From an uncultured Saccharospirillaceae bacterium (GTDB lineage: Bacteria; Pseudomonadota; Gammaproteobacteria; Pseudomonadales; Oceanobacteraceae): DNA of 64,000 bases. Location of the stretch: NCBI GenBank assembly GCA_947503895.1, contig CANNFT010000002.1, forward strand, positions 310,001-374,000, given 5' to 3'. Under the pieces are notes generated by a model, which did not search any database, was not told the origin of the DNA, and saw only the letters and a list, made by a program, of their open reading frames with translations. This document shows positions 26,757 through 36,224 of the stretch, piece by piece. Made by a program: the position numbers and the translations under genes. Position 1 is the stretch's first letter; every line of letters begins with the position of its first letter.

Positions 26757-28136
26757 TTATGATTTTTTCATCGGGCGCTGCCAATCTAAATTGACTTGTC
26801 GTCCACGTGCGACACCCAATTTATGGCTTTCGACGGTTTTGGTAATCGTTGAACCCGCACCAATGGTGGCGTTTTCGCCAATCGAAACTGGTGCGACTAA
26901 CGATGAATTTGAGCCGATAAAGGCACCGTCGCCAATTTCCGTTTTAAATTTATTGACCCCATCGTAATTACACGTGATGGTGCCCGCACCAATGTTTGCA
27001 TGTTTACCGATCTCGGCATCGCCAATGTAGGTTAAATGATTCACTTTGGAACCTTCGCCAATCACAGACTTTTTCACCTCGCAAAAGTTACCCACTTTCG
27101 CGCCGTTCTTTAGTTGGGCACCGGGTCTTAGACGAGCATAAGGGCCCACATCACAGGCCTGTTCAATATCTGCGCCATCAATGTGGCTAAACGCTTTAAT
27201 ACGCGTTCCAGCGGCTATATTGGCATCTTTGATGACGCAGTTTGATTCGATGACCACGCCGTCGCCTAATGTGACAGCGCCTTCGAGCAATACATTGGTG
27301 TCCAACACCACATCGCGACCCACACGAACCGAACCGCGAATATCTAACCGTGCAGGATCAAGCACCGTTACCCCTTCGGTCATCAATGCTGAGACTAGAC
27401 GACCTTGATACCAACGCTCCAGTTCGGCCTGCTGCTGACGGTTATTCACTCCGTAAGTTTCTTCTGCGAATTCAGGCTGTAGCGTCTCAACGGTTAACCC
27501 TGCACCAACGGCCATCGCAATAACATCCGTTAGGTAGTACTCACCTTGCGCATTTTCGTTCGACAAGTTTGGCAGCCACTCATGCAACTTAGCGGTGGGT
27601 ACCGCCATGATGCCAGTGTTCACTTCCGTTATAGCCAGCTCGATTTCGGAAGCGTCTTTATGCTCCACGATGCTGCGAACGTTATGCTCTCTGTCACGCA
27701 CAATTCGACCATAGCCTGTGGGGTTGTCCATGTTGACGGTGAGCAGCCCCAATTGCTGATCAGAGACCAAATTGATCAAGGCTTGCAGCGTGCTGGGTTG
27801 AATAAGTGGCACATCACCATAGAGGATGAGCGTGACGCCACTCTCGGCTAGGTTTTCCAATGCCATTTGCACCGCGTGACCGGTGCCTTTCTGCTCAAGC
27901 TGCATGGCCCAAGCGATGTCAGACTCGGATTGAAAGTGCGCTTTCACCTGATCAGCACCGTGACCCACAACAATGTGCAATTTGTCAGCGTTGACGTTTT
28001 TAGCGCTGGCTACAACATGTGCCAACATGGCTTGTCCTGCAATAGGGTGTAGCACTTTCGGCAAGGCAGATTTCATTCGAGAGCCTTGACCGGCCGCGAG
28101 TATTACAACGTCAATAGTGACTGCATTTACTGTCAT
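26757..28136 (-). CDS. glmU: Bifunctional UDP-GlcNAc pyrophosphorylase / GlcN-1-P acetyltransferase
   Basis: A 459-residue bifunctional enzyme. The N-terminal uridyltransferase shows LAAGQGSRMKSALPKVLHP and GDVPLI. The C-terminal left-handed beta-helix acetyltransferase shows RPGAQLKNGAKVGNFCEVKK and NYDGVNKFKTEIGDG. It acts just after GlmS and GlmM to make UDP-GlcNAc. Length and motifs are standard. Divergent from the TrmB-type regulator upstream. Confidence 0.97.
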   Translation of the reverse strand: MTVNAVTIDVVILAAGQGSRMKSALPKVLHPIAGQAMLAHVVASAKNVNADKLHIVVGHGADQVKAHFQSESDIAWAMQLEQKGTGHAVQMALENLAESGVTLILYGDVPLIQPSTLQALINLVSDQQLGLLTVNMDNPTGYGRIVRDREHNVRSIVEHKDASEIELAITEVNTGIMAVPTAKLHEWLPNLSNENAQGEYYLTDVIAMAVGAGLTVETLQPEFAEETYGVNNRQQQAELERWYQGRLVSALMTEGVTVLDPARLDIRGSVRVGRDVVLDTNVLLEGAVTLGDGVVIESNCVIKDANIAAGTRIKAFSHIDGADIEQACDVGPYARLRPGAQLKNGAKVGNFCEVKKSVIGEGSKVNHLTYIGDAEIGKHANIGAGTITCNYDGVNKFKTEIGDGAFIGSNSSLVAPVSIGENATIGAGSTITKTVESHKLGVARGRQVNLDWQRPMKKS

Positions 28137-28262
28137 TTTTTCTTCAACCTAACGTCCTGTTTGTTGAGGCATAGCCACTGCGGAATAGGCTCCTATTACT
28201 TAGATAAGCATCCAAGTGATAGCAAAGCATATCCAGCATACAAATAAGGAGGGATTACACAC

Positions 28263-28287
28263 TGCTGTCAGCTAGAAACTGACAGCA
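28263..28287. promoter_or_regulatory. 9-base inverted repeat between glmU and the TrmB-type gene (candidate operator)
   Basis: TGCTGTCAG (28263-28271) and CTGACAGCA (28279-28287) form a perfect inverted repeat with a 7-base spacer. It lies about 65 bases before the regulator start and 127 before glmU, without a T-run on the plus strand. An operator for the adjacent regulator is the simplest reading; a hairpin for leftward transcription is the alternative. Confidence 0.5.
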
Positions 28288-28351
28288 AAAAGATATTTTC
28301 CGCAGTCTATTGAGTTTGTTACGATTTACAATCCAATTTGTCACAAAAAAA

Positions 28352-29098
28352 ATGACAACCATAATGAATTTGTCGACTTTGTCCTCATTAGGTCTCACCG
28401 AGCGTGAGATCGCCATTTACCAAGCCTTAATTGAACTTGGGCCAGCAAGCATTCGAGATTTGGCGGCAAAAACCGCCATAAATCGCGGCACGACCTATGA
28501 AACGCTCAAGGTGCTGGTGACTAAAGGTATGGTCAATTACCTGCCAAAGGGCAAACGGCGGGTATTTCAAGCCGAAGATCCGGATCGGTTACTGGATTTA
28601 GCAGAGGAGAAACGTCATCAACTTGAAGCCACATTAAGTGAGTTAAAAACGGACATTATTCCCGGCCTTAAACATCTCAAACCTGAATTCAGTTCAGGCA
28701 ATGTGCGTTTCTATGAGGGGGATGATGGCGTGGAATGGGTGCTCAGGGACATTTTAAATTCTGTGGATAAGCTCTCAGATAAAGCCTACTGCGTGGTGTC
28801 CACTCAGGCGTTGCGTGAGCACTTGTATCGACCTTTCCCAACCTTTACTCGTCAGCGCATTGCCAAGGGTATTCACGTGCGGGTGTTGGCCATTGGTGAA
28901 GGGGGAGATGAGGCGGAACTGGCAGAACGTAAATGGTTGAAAGGGGAAGGGGATGCCTCTTATATTGCGATTTATCCTCCAAAAGTGGCCATGATCAGTT
29001 TGGCGGATAACAACTATCCCGTCGTCGTCGTGATAGACAGTGATGCCATCGCAGGCACCCAGCAAATGATGTTCGATACTTTATGGCAGAATTTGTAA
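28352..29098 (+). CDS. TrmB-family transcriptional regulator
   Basis: About 248 residues. The N-terminal winged helix (LTEREIAIYQALIELGPASI then RGTTYETLKVLVTKGMV) is that of TrmB regulators, followed by a coiled linker and a phospholipase-D-like C-terminal domain (VRFYEGDDGVEWVLRDIL ...). Family members sense sugars or other metabolites. The starts at 28352 and 28364 are both possible; neither has a good ribosome-binding site. In pseudomonads a DeoR-type regulator (GlmR) sits at this place by glmU/glmS; here a TrmB type does, so control of amino-sugar genes is plausible but inferred. Confidence 0.85.
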   Translation: MTTIMNLSTLSSLGLTEREIAIYQALIELGPASIRDLAAKTAINRGTTYETLKVLVTKGMVNYLPKGKRRVFQAEDPDRLLDLAEEKRHQLEATLSELKTDIIPGLKHLKPEFSSGNVRFYEGDDGVEWVLRDILNSVDKLSDKAYCVVSTQALREHLYRPFPTFTRQRIAKGIHVRVLAIGEGGDEAELAERKWLKGEGDASYIAIYPPKVAMISLADNNYPVVVVIDSDAIAGTQQMMFDTLWQNL

Positions 29099-29164
29099 CC
29101 TGCATCATCACAACCTAGCGGTGGCACTGACCGGGCATCAAGATCGATGTGAATTTAAGCGCAT

Positions 29165-29608
29165 TTACCCGCGCTGCAATTTGCGTCGCAATTCTGACAC
29201 GGCTTGCAAACGTGCCATGGCCTCCGCCAGTTGGGCCAATGCCCGTGCGTAATCTAAATCTTGGTGGTGATGGGCCAGAAGTTGTTGTGCATGTTGCTTG
29301 GCTGCTTGTGCAGCGGCTTCATCAATATGGTCGGCGCGTTGTGCTTTGTCGGCCAATATCGTTGTGCAATTAGGCACCACTTCAACAAACCCACCAGCAA
29401 CAAAAAAGATGGTGTCTTCTAGGCGTTTATCTTCCGATTCAGCTAAGCGCAATCGCACCACACCGGACTTCAGTCTGGTCAACAGTGGGCTGTGCCCTGC
29501 AACCACGCCTATTTCACCTTCGATACCTGGAATAATGGCCCTTGTGACCATTCCACTGAACAAAGCCCCTTCGGTATTGACGATATTGCATTGAAACGCA
29601 TCTGACAT
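29165..29608 (-). CDS. Orphan second ATP synthase epsilon subunit (AtpC paralogue)
   Basis: A 147-residue homologue of F1 epsilon. The beta-sandwich (CNIVNTEGALFSGMV, IGVVAGHSPLLTRLKSG, IFFVAGGFVEVVPN, TILADKAQRA) and the C-terminal helical hairpin (LDYARALAQLAEAMARLQ) are all present. It is clearly diverged from the epsilon subunit in the complete atp operon 10 kb away (39232-39660). It lies 137 bases downstream of oppF on the same strand and beside the glmU block, the place where atpC normally sits in pseudomonads. The ATG at 29608 is chosen over an upstream frame. It could still assemble into F1 or be a leftover. Confidence 0.88.
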   Translation of the reverse strand: MSDAFQCNIVNTEGALFSGMVTRAIIPGIEGEIGVVAGHSPLLTRLKSGVVRLRLAESEDKRLEDTIFFVAGGFVEVVPNCTTILADKAQRADHIDEAAAQAAKQHAQQLLAHHHQDLDYARALAQLAEAMARLQAVSELRRKLQRG

Positions 29609-29745
29609 CGTATGAACGCCCTGAAGATAACGCAATGTTTACCATACCAAGCAATCATCATTTGTAGACAGGGCAAAATACGCTGAAGCGCACCGGCCTT
29701 TCACGGCATAGAACCATGATTGCTCGGTGCGGTTTGCAGGATGGG

Positions 29746-30771
29746 TTAGTCGGGGATTCGGCCTTCCTCAATACCGTGACAAGCCACTTGACTACCATCA
29801 TTCTGCAACGTGAGCTTTGGAATCTCTTCCATACAACGAGCGTTTGCATAAGGACAGCGGCCATGAAAAACACAACCAGAAGGCAAATTAACCGGTGTGG
29901 GTACTTCGCCTGTGAGTCGAATAAATTCTGGCTTTTTCGTTTCCAGTTTCGGAATGGCAGACAATAGGGCTCGGGTATAAGGATGCTTCGGCGTTTGAAA
30001 CAGGGTTTTGCTGGTCGCCAGCTCGCAAACGGTGCCTAAATACATCACGACCACGCGAGAAGCAAAATGCTCCACGACTGATAAATCATGAGTAATAAAC
30101 AAGTACGTGAGATTGCGGGCCTTCTGCGCTTCTGTCATCAAGTTTAAAACTTGCGCTTGAATTGATACATCCAACGCGGAAATCGGCTCATCCGCCACGA
30201 TAAATTCAGGGTCCACTGCCAGTGCGCGCGCTATGCTTATACGCTGACGTTGGCCACCAGAAAATTCATGGGGATACCGCACTCCCCAAGTGGGGTCGAT
30301 GCCGACACTGGCCATCACTTCATCGACTTTATCGCTGATCTGCTGCTCATTCCATTCAGGGTTGTGGAAGCGAACGGGCTCTTCCAGCGTCTCACGAATG
30401 CGCATTCTAGGATTAAGTGACGCATACGGGTTTTGGAAAATCATTTGCATCCGCTTGCGATACGGGCGCATATCTTTAACGCTTAAATCGTCAATTCGTT
30501 CGCCCGCAAAGCGCACCTCACCTTGTGTCGGTTTTAATAAACCCATGACCGTGCGAGCAACCGTGGATTTACCGCATCCCGATTCTCCCACTACACACAA
30601 AGATTCACCTTTTTCGACGTTAAAACTCACGCCGTTTATCGCGTGAACTTTTTCTTCTTTCAGCGCTGGACGCCCATTTTTAAAGTGCAGACGATCTAAA
30701 AAATCACCCGACAAATCAAAATGCTGATAAAGGTTTTTTATTTCGAGTAAAGGTTGAGTCACCGGTTTCAT
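29746..30771 (-). CDS. Oligopeptide/dipeptide ABC transporter ATP-binding protein (OppF/DppF-like)
   Basis: A 341-residue ATPase with Walker A (GESGCGKSTVART), signature (SGGQRQRISIARAL), Walker B (FIVADEP) and the C-terminal oligopeptide-transporter extension with its cysteine cluster (GCVFHGRCPYANARCMEEIP), which in this family can hold an iron-sulfur cluster. Last gene of a five-gene peptide importer operon; its ATG overlaps the stop of the OppD-like gene (ATGA). Confidence 0.92.
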   Translation of the reverse strand: MKPVTQPLLEIKNLYQHFDLSGDFLDRLHFKNGRPALKEEKVHAINGVSFNVEKGESLCVVGESGCGKSTVARTVMGLLKPTQGEVRFAGERIDDLSVKDMRPYRKRMQMIFQNPYASLNPRMRIRETLEEPVRFHNPEWNEQQISDKVDEVMASVGIDPTWGVRYPHEFSGGQRQRISIARALAVDPEFIVADEPISALDVSIQAQVLNLMTEAQKARNLTYLFITHDLSVVEHFASRVVVMYLGTVCELATSKTLFQTPKHPYTRALLSAIPKLETKKPEFIRLTGEVPTPVNLPSGCVFHGRCPYANARCMEEIPKLTLQNDGSQVACHGIEEGRIPD

Positions 30772-31781
30772 GCGCGCTCCTTAACGTCGGAACCGTTTCC
30801 GGTCGATAAAAGTTCAGAACGCTCAGGATGCACTTTGAAACACGCAACATCGTGAGTGGCTGTACTTTGTAAGTCGGGACGTTCTTTTAAACAGGATTCT
30901 TTTACAAATTCACAACGAGGGTTAAACGCACAACCCTGAGGGATATTCTGCAAATTAGGCATTGAGCCTGGTATTTGATTCAGTAATTGCCCAGGCAGAC
31001 AGTTCTGTGGCAATGCATTCATCAAACCTTGCGTATAGGGATGCTGAGGGGCTTTGATGATCTCATCCGTTGGGCCTTGTTCAATAACTCGACCGGCATA
31101 CATCACCACGGTGCGTTCGGTGACTTGCGCAACCACACCTAGATCATGGGTCACAAGGATGAGCGCCACATTGTGCTGCTCACACAAGTTGAGCAGCAAC
31201 TCCATAATTTCAGCCTGAATGGTCACATCCAGCGCGGTGGTCGGTTCATCTGCCACGATTAAATCGGGGTCCATAATCAATGCAATGGCAATCACGATAC
31301 GTTGCCGCATACCACCTGATAACTCATGAGGGTATTGATCCAATCGCTTTTCCGGACTGGGAATTTGAACCAATTGAAGCTTTTGTAACGCTACCTCACG
31401 GGCATCCTTCTTGGAAATCTTTTTGTGCGCGTGTAAGCATTCCACCATTTGATCACCAATGGTTAACACTGGATTAAGTGTCATCATTGGGTCTTGGAAG
31501 ATCATAGAAATACGATCCCCTCGAATTTGGCGTAAACGTTTTTGGCTGGCGTGTACGAGATCTTCACCTTCAAACAAAACTTTGCCGTTCGAAATAAAAC
31601 CAGGCTTCGCAATCAAGTTCAGAATGGAAAAACCAAGTACGCTTTTTCCTGCGCCTGATTCACCCACGATGCCGACACGGTCACCGCGGTTTAACTCCAA
31701 GTTAATATTTTGCAGCGCTTTGACTGGCCCATCTCTCAGGCCAAAGCTGACTTCCAGATTTTGTATACTGAGTAGTGCCAT
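30768..31781 (-). CDS. Oligopeptide/dipeptide ABC transporter ATP-binding protein (OppD/DppD-like)
   Basis: A 337-residue ATPase: Walker A (GESGAGKSVLGFS), signature (LSGGMRQRIVIAIAL), Walker B (LIVADEP), and a C-terminal extension with GCAFNPRCEFVKESC. The ATG at 31781, preceded by AAAGGA, begins the family N terminus (MALLSIQNLEVSFG); the longer frame to 31817 overlaps oppC. Pairs with the OppF-like ATPase to power the permeases OppB/OppC. Confidence 0.92.
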   Translation of the reverse strand: MALLSIQNLEVSFGLRDGPVKALQNINLELNRGDRVGIVGESGAGKSVLGFSILNLIAKPGFISNGKVLFEGEDLVHASQKRLRQIRGDRISMIFQDPMMTLNPVLTIGDQMVECLHAHKKISKKDAREVALQKLQLVQIPSPEKRLDQYPHELSGGMRQRIVIAIALIMDPDLIVADEPTTALDVTIQAEIMELLLNLCEQHNVALILVTHDLGVVAQVTERTVVMYAGRVIEQGPTDEIIKAPQHPYTQGLMNALPQNCLPGQLLNQIPGSMPNLQNIPQGCAFNPRCEFVKESCLKERPDLQSTATHDVACFKVHPERSELLSTGNGSDVKERA

Positions 31782-31785
31782 GACC

Positions 31786-32754
31786 TTATCCTTTATACAG
31801 CTTAGGGTTGAGTACATCGCGCAGCCAGTCGCCTAGCAAATTCATCACCAATACCAAAGTGATCAATGCGATTCCCGGTATCACGGTAATCCACCATGAA
31901 CCCGAGAAAATAAATTCGAATCCGCTGGCAATCAAAGACCCAAGCGAGGGTTGCGATACCGGCATGCCCAAACCTAAAAATGATAACGAAGCTTCGGTGA
32001 TAATCGCATTCGCAACCTGAACGGTCGAAATCACCAGTATCGGACTCAGCGTGTTTGGAAGAATATGACGGAACATAATACGCCCCGACCCAAATCCCAT
32101 CACGCGGGCGGCATCAACGTATTCTTTTTTCTTCTCTGCCAATACCGAGGCGCGAATGGTACGCGCATACTGCGGCCACTCTGCTATACCGATAACCATA
32201 ATGAGCATGATTAAGGCAAGCCTCTGATAAAGCTCGGACCCAAATGCAGCCTGAAAGACCGCCAAGAAAATGATGGCAACCATCATAGTGGAAAACGACA
32301 ATTGAATATCGGCACAGCGCATAATAAAGCTATCAACTCGACCACCGGCATAACCCGCCGTTAATCCTAATACAATGCCAATAAAAGCTTGCAGCAATAC
32401 CGCGCAGACACCAATGATCAACGATAGACGGGTGCCATATAGAATCGTTGACCAAAGATCGCGACCTTGAGCATCTGTGCCTAGCCAGAAACGATCTTCA
32501 CCCTCTTCAGACCAACTCGGCGGGATCTCGCTGTCCATAATATCAATGGACGCTAAATCATAAGGATCCGTTGGGGCCAACAAAGGCGAAAATAACGCGG
32601 CTAATACAAACAGTACAAAAACGGTGAAGCTGATCTGAGCAACACGGTCTTTTTTGAAACTGTGCCAGTAGTGTGACTCTTTAAATTTTTCCCATCGGCT
32701 CGGTGCGGCGTCAACGCTTTGAGCGATGGCAACAGATTCTGATGCATGACTCAT
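31786..32754 (-). CDS. Peptide ABC transporter permease (OppC/DppC-like)
   Basis: A 322-residue inner-membrane permease with about six hydrophobic segments. The N-terminal OppC-type region (HYWHSFKKDRVAQISFTVFV) and the EAA-like coupling motif YVDAARVMGFGSGRIMFRHILPN are clear. It starts four bases inside the end of oppB, showing coupling, and is followed four bases later by the OppD-like gene. Confidence 0.92.
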   Translation of the reverse strand: MSHASESVAIAQSVDAAPSRWEKFKESHYWHSFKKDRVAQISFTVFVLFVLAALFSPLLAPTDPYDLASIDIMDSEIPPSWSEEGEDRFWLGTDAQGRDLWSTILYGTRLSLIIGVCAVLLQAFIGIVLGLTAGYAGGRVDSFIMRCADIQLSFSTMMVAIIFLAVFQAAFGSELYQRLALIMLIMVIGIAEWPQYARTIRASVLAEKKKEYVDAARVMGFGSGRIMFRHILPNTLSPILVISTVQVANAIITEASLSFLGLGMPVSQPSLGSLIASGFEFIFSGSWWITVIPGIALITLVLVMNLLGDWLRDVLNPKLYKG

Positions 32755-33731
32755 GCTGATTTCCCCGCTAATTTAACTGTTGGATTAACAAGTCCATAAA
32801 TTAAATCGACCAATGTATTCGTAATCACAAAAATAGCGCCAACCACAATGACATATGAGACGATTAATGGCGTATCCACTCGGTTAACCGCTTCAAGAAA
32901 TAAGAAGCCCATACCTGGCCACTGGAATACGGTTTCTGTCAAAATGGTGTAAGCCAACATCGTACCGATTTGAACGCCACCCACGGTAATCACCGGTAGC
33001 ATGGTATTTTTTAACGCGTGCAGAAAATAAATTCGCATTGGGTTCAATCCTTTTGCCAATGCAAATTTAACGTATTCGGACTGTAAAACTTCTGACATTT
33101 CCGCTCTAATTAATCGAATAAATAAAGGCAGCATTAATGACGATAAAGTTATCGATGGGAGAATGAGATGTAGAAGTCCATCGGCGGTGGTTAATCCGGT
33201 TCTCCAGCTGCCCCAGACTTGCTCTGTTTCGCCTCGCCCATAAGACGGCATCCAGCCTAACTCAACTGAAAAGACGTAAATTAATCCGATACCGGTTAAG
33301 AAAACAGGAATAGATATTCCGACGGTACTAAAGGCCATGGCACATTTTGAGAACCAAGACTGCGGTCTGATGGCGGCATATACCCCCACAGGAACCGAAA
33401 CCAGTACAACAATAAGCGTAGCACCGAGGACCAGCTCTAATGTCGCGGGTAGTTTAGCGAAAATGACATCCAGCGTTGGTTTTTTGAAGAAATAAGAGGT
33501 TCCTAAATCACCTTGCAGTGCATTGCCAATAAAACGCGTGTACTGTACAAAAAATGGGTCGTTTAATCCCATTTCATCACGAAGAACCTCACGTTCTGCT
33601 TCCGTCACCACTTGACCCACCATTTCACGCAGTGGATCGCCTAAATTATCTTGTATTGCAAAGCCCACCACACTGATGACAAACATCACGATGATGGCCT
33701 GCATAAATCGTCGAATAAAAAATGCCAGCAT
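32751..33731 (-). CDS. Peptide ABC transporter permease (OppB/DppB-like)
   Basis: A 326-residue permease with six predicted helices, starting MLAFFIRRFMQAIIVM as OppB/DppB proteins do, with the coupling motif YVKFALAKGLNPMRIYFLHALKN. The ATG at 33731 has AAGG 8 bases upstream; the extension to 33815 is not supported. It lies 200 bases after the binding-protein gene, with an intervening terminator-like hairpin. Confidence 0.92.
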   Translation of the reverse strand: MLAFFIRRFMQAIIVMFVISVVGFAIQDNLGDPLREMVGQVVTEAEREVLRDEMGLNDPFFVQYTRFIGNALQGDLGTSYFFKKPTLDVIFAKLPATLELVLGATLIVVLVSVPVGVYAAIRPQSWFSKCAMAFSTVGISIPVFLTGIGLIYVFSVELGWMPSYGRGETEQVWGSWRTGLTTADGLLHLILPSITLSSLMLPLFIRLIRAEMSEVLQSEYVKFALAKGLNPMRIYFLHALKNTMLPVITVGGVQIGTMLAYTILTETVFQWPGMGFLFLEAVNRVDTPLIVSYVIVVGAIFVITNTLVDLIYGLVNPTVKLAGKSA

Positions 33732-33891
33732 AAGCAGCGCCTTGGTTTCAATGTAACCGGGATCACCGGTTTGCTGTTCTTTTAGTGATAAATAAAAAAG
33801 TACGAAATATTTCAAACATGTTTGGTTAAAACACGCTTTTCTTTTTTCTTAACAGCATGAAATGAATGAATTTGTTAATAGCAGATACGAA

Positions 33892-33918
33892 AAACGGCAG
33901 GCCAATGGCCTGCCGTTT
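33892..33918 (-). terminator. Intercistronic hairpin between oppA-like and oppB-like genes
   Basis: AAACGGCAGGCC (33892-33903) pairs perfectly with GGCCTGCCGTTT (33907-33918) around a 3-base loop, followed on the minus strand by a T-run. It lies 14 bases after the binding-protein stop. Such partial terminators often make the binding protein more abundant than the permease and ATPase. Confidence 0.8.
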
Positions 33919-33931
33919 ATGGTTTAACGCA

Positions 33932-35491
33932 TTACTTTTTAGTAATAACCAGATCACCAAGATATGGGAAATCCATACCGTTTACGATCTCAGCAATTTT
34001 AACTTCTTTACGTGCAGCCCAAGCAAGGTTCTGCCAGTGAAGTGGCACGAACGCAGCTTCGTCATAAAGGATTTGTTCGATGTCCTGCATGATTTTGGCA
34101 CGCTTCTTAGTGTCCGTTTCAGTATTGGCAAGTGCTACCATTTCATCTACTTTCTTATTGCAGTAGTTGCCTGCATTGTATTGACCGGCACCCGTTTCCG
34201 TATTTGGACACATAGTCATAAACTCATAGAAGTTATTAGAATCTTCGGTATCTGCATGCCAGCCCACCATCATGATATCCGCCGCGCGCTTATCATATTC
34301 AGGCCAGTATTGTGCTTTTGGAAGTGTTTTCAAATCAACTTCGATTCCAATTTTAGCCAGCATAGAAGCAGCGGCTTGAGCAATCTTGGCATCGTTAACG
34401 TAACGGTTGTTCGGTGCCATCATGGTGATTTTAAAGCCCTTCTCGTAACCCGCTTCCTTCATAAGCTGCTTCGCTTTTTTCAAGTTATAGCGTGGCTTCA
34501 ACGATTCGTTGTGACCAAGATAACCCGCAGGGCTCATCTGAGCAGCCGGCGTGGCGAAGTTTTTCATGATTTTCTTAACAATGCCTTCTTGATTAATGGC
34601 ATGCACAATGGCCTGACGCACACGTACATCTTTAAAAGCAGGCACACGCTCTTGGTTCATCATCAAAGTAATGATACGCGTACCACTCATGGTCACGAGC
34701 TCTACTTTTTTGTTTTCAGAAATACGTTCGTGGTCAGTCGGTGGCACAGGTGCAATAAAATCAACATCACCCGATAAAAGTGCAGCAACACGCGTTGGGT
34801 TTTCTTTAATTGGTGTCAGTACGATTTTATCAACATTACCTTTGGACTGCTTATCCCAGTAATTTGGGTTACGTACTAATTCCATACGTACGCCTTGCTC
34901 ACGGTAAGAAACCGTGTAAGGGCCAGTACCCGACACATTACGAGACGCGAAAGAATCACCATGCTTAATTAAAGTGTCTTTTGCTTTTCCATTTTTGTCT
35001 TTACCCGTGTAGAACTTGCTGTCCATTGGGAAAATATAAGTAGCGTTATTTAGAACCAGTGGGAATGGTTTATGCGTAACAAGATCAAACGTGAGTTCAT
35101 CAACTTTTTTGATTTCTTTAAACGGCTCGAAAATGCCTTTGAAATCCGGAGATTCTTTTAAGCGCTTGAATGTAAATACAACGTCGTCTGAGGATAAAGT
35201 ATTACCTGAGTGAAACTTAACACCTTCACGCAAGTGAAATCTCATGGTGTTAGGGTCAATACGTTCCCACTTTTTGGCTAGACGGGCTTCAAAGCCTAGC
35301 TCTTGAGTCCAGCGCAGTAGAGGGTCGAAGTTAAGATGACTTTGTTGTAGGGTGCCGCCTGAAAGCTGCTCATGGGGGTCTAAAGATACTGGGTCTGCGT
35401 CGTAGGACATTTTCAGGGTATTCGCCTGAGTTAACCCTGCTGAAAGCGCTAGAACACTAGCGGCAATAAACGAAGTAGTTGTTTTTATCAT
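33932..35491 (-). CDS. Peptide ABC transporter substrate-binding protein (family 5, OppA/DppA-like)
   Basis: A 519-residue periplasmic protein with a signal peptide (IKTTTSFIAASVLALSAGLTQA) and family-5 features: KMSYDADPVSLDPH, YDPLLRW-type segment (FDPLLRW), LREGVKFHSGNTLSSDDVVF, and FVPLHWQNLAWAARKEV near the end. It captures peptides or related solutes for the permease encoded downstream. The ATG at 35491 is chosen over a TTG at 35503. Nothing in the sequence reveals the exact substrate. Confidence 0.92.
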   Translation of the reverse strand: MIKTTTSFIAASVLALSAGLTQANTLKMSYDADPVSLDPHEQLSGGTLQQSHLNFDPLLRWTQELGFEARLAKKWERIDPNTMRFHLREGVKFHSGNTLSSDDVVFTFKRLKESPDFKGIFEPFKEIKKVDELTFDLVTHKPFPLVLNNATYIFPMDSKFYTGKDKNGKAKDTLIKHGDSFASRNVSGTGPYTVSYREQGVRMELVRNPNYWDKQSKGNVDKIVLTPIKENPTRVAALLSGDVDFIAPVPPTDHERISENKKVELVTMSGTRIITLMMNQERVPAFKDVRVRQAIVHAINQEGIVKKIMKNFATPAAQMSPAGYLGHNESLKPRYNLKKAKQLMKEAGYEKGFKITMMAPNNRYVNDAKIAQAAASMLAKIGIEVDLKTLPKAQYWPEYDKRAADIMMVGWHADTEDSNNFYEFMTMCPNTETGAGQYNAGNYCNKKVDEMVALANTETDTKKRAKIMQDIEQILYDEAAFVPLHWQNLAWAARKEVKIAEIVNGMDFPYLGDLVITKK

Positions 35492-36224
35492 GGAATGTTC
35501 CAATCTTTATGGTAGTTATAATTTGAGTTTCGTTTTGCCATACCACTTGGTAAATCGAAACTGCCTGTTGGCAATTCTAAAGCTAGAATCAGTCTAAGTT
35601 CGGCTTCTCTTGCAGCGCAATGTGCATTTGAGAAAAAGCTGGCCATCCTGCGTGGCGCAAACTCGACACTCACCAGACAAATTCAATCGGTTATTTTGCC
35701 AGAAGCTGACGAACGGGGTAGGGCTTAATCGACAACTAGCTCTACTCAGCTTGAGCAAAAAACAACCAATACACGTTCTATCCGTTGATTCATTTGTACT
35801 GCTTAAAACGAACGCAGCACCAGATGGGGGAAAATATTACAGGTATCCAAATTTCGGGGCAAAGCACTCACTATTAAAAAGGTGTATTTCGGACTAATAT
35901 AAAAATTATATTCTGATCACACCTTAATTAGCAGAACATTATTCAATTGATCGCCCAGAATTGACTATACAAATACGCCTAGAAACGAGTGCAATACAAT
36001 CAGAATGCGATTTTTGTCTAACAAAATACGAGTGCTTTTCGAATACAAAGAAATCCAAAACAACGGTGCTATTGAGGATCCGTCATGCAGGAAAGGTTAT
36101 GTGTAGTGATATATTGTGAATATGCACCCAATTCAACGTCATTTAATTATCCATCTTCATCAGACTTCAGACAGAATAGTCATAAGATTGAGCCTATGTA
36201 TCACTACACTTTACTCTTAGACTA
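35492..36224. other. Intergenic region, about 730 bases, no gene supported
   Basis: AT-rich DNA upstream of the opp operon. A 95-codon plus-strand frame (35610-35897) has no family resemblance and no ribosome-binding site. The first part must hold the opp promoter on the minus strand. The remainder looks like decayed accessory DNA. Confidence 0.4.

Noticed and set aside
33866..34777. A 303-codon plus-strand open frame
   Set aside because: It is antisense to the oppA-like gene, has no family resemblance and a composition typical of a reversed coding strand.
35610..35897. A 95-codon plus-strand frame before the opp operon
   Set aside because: No family match, no start signal and poor composition; more likely chance in decayed DNA.
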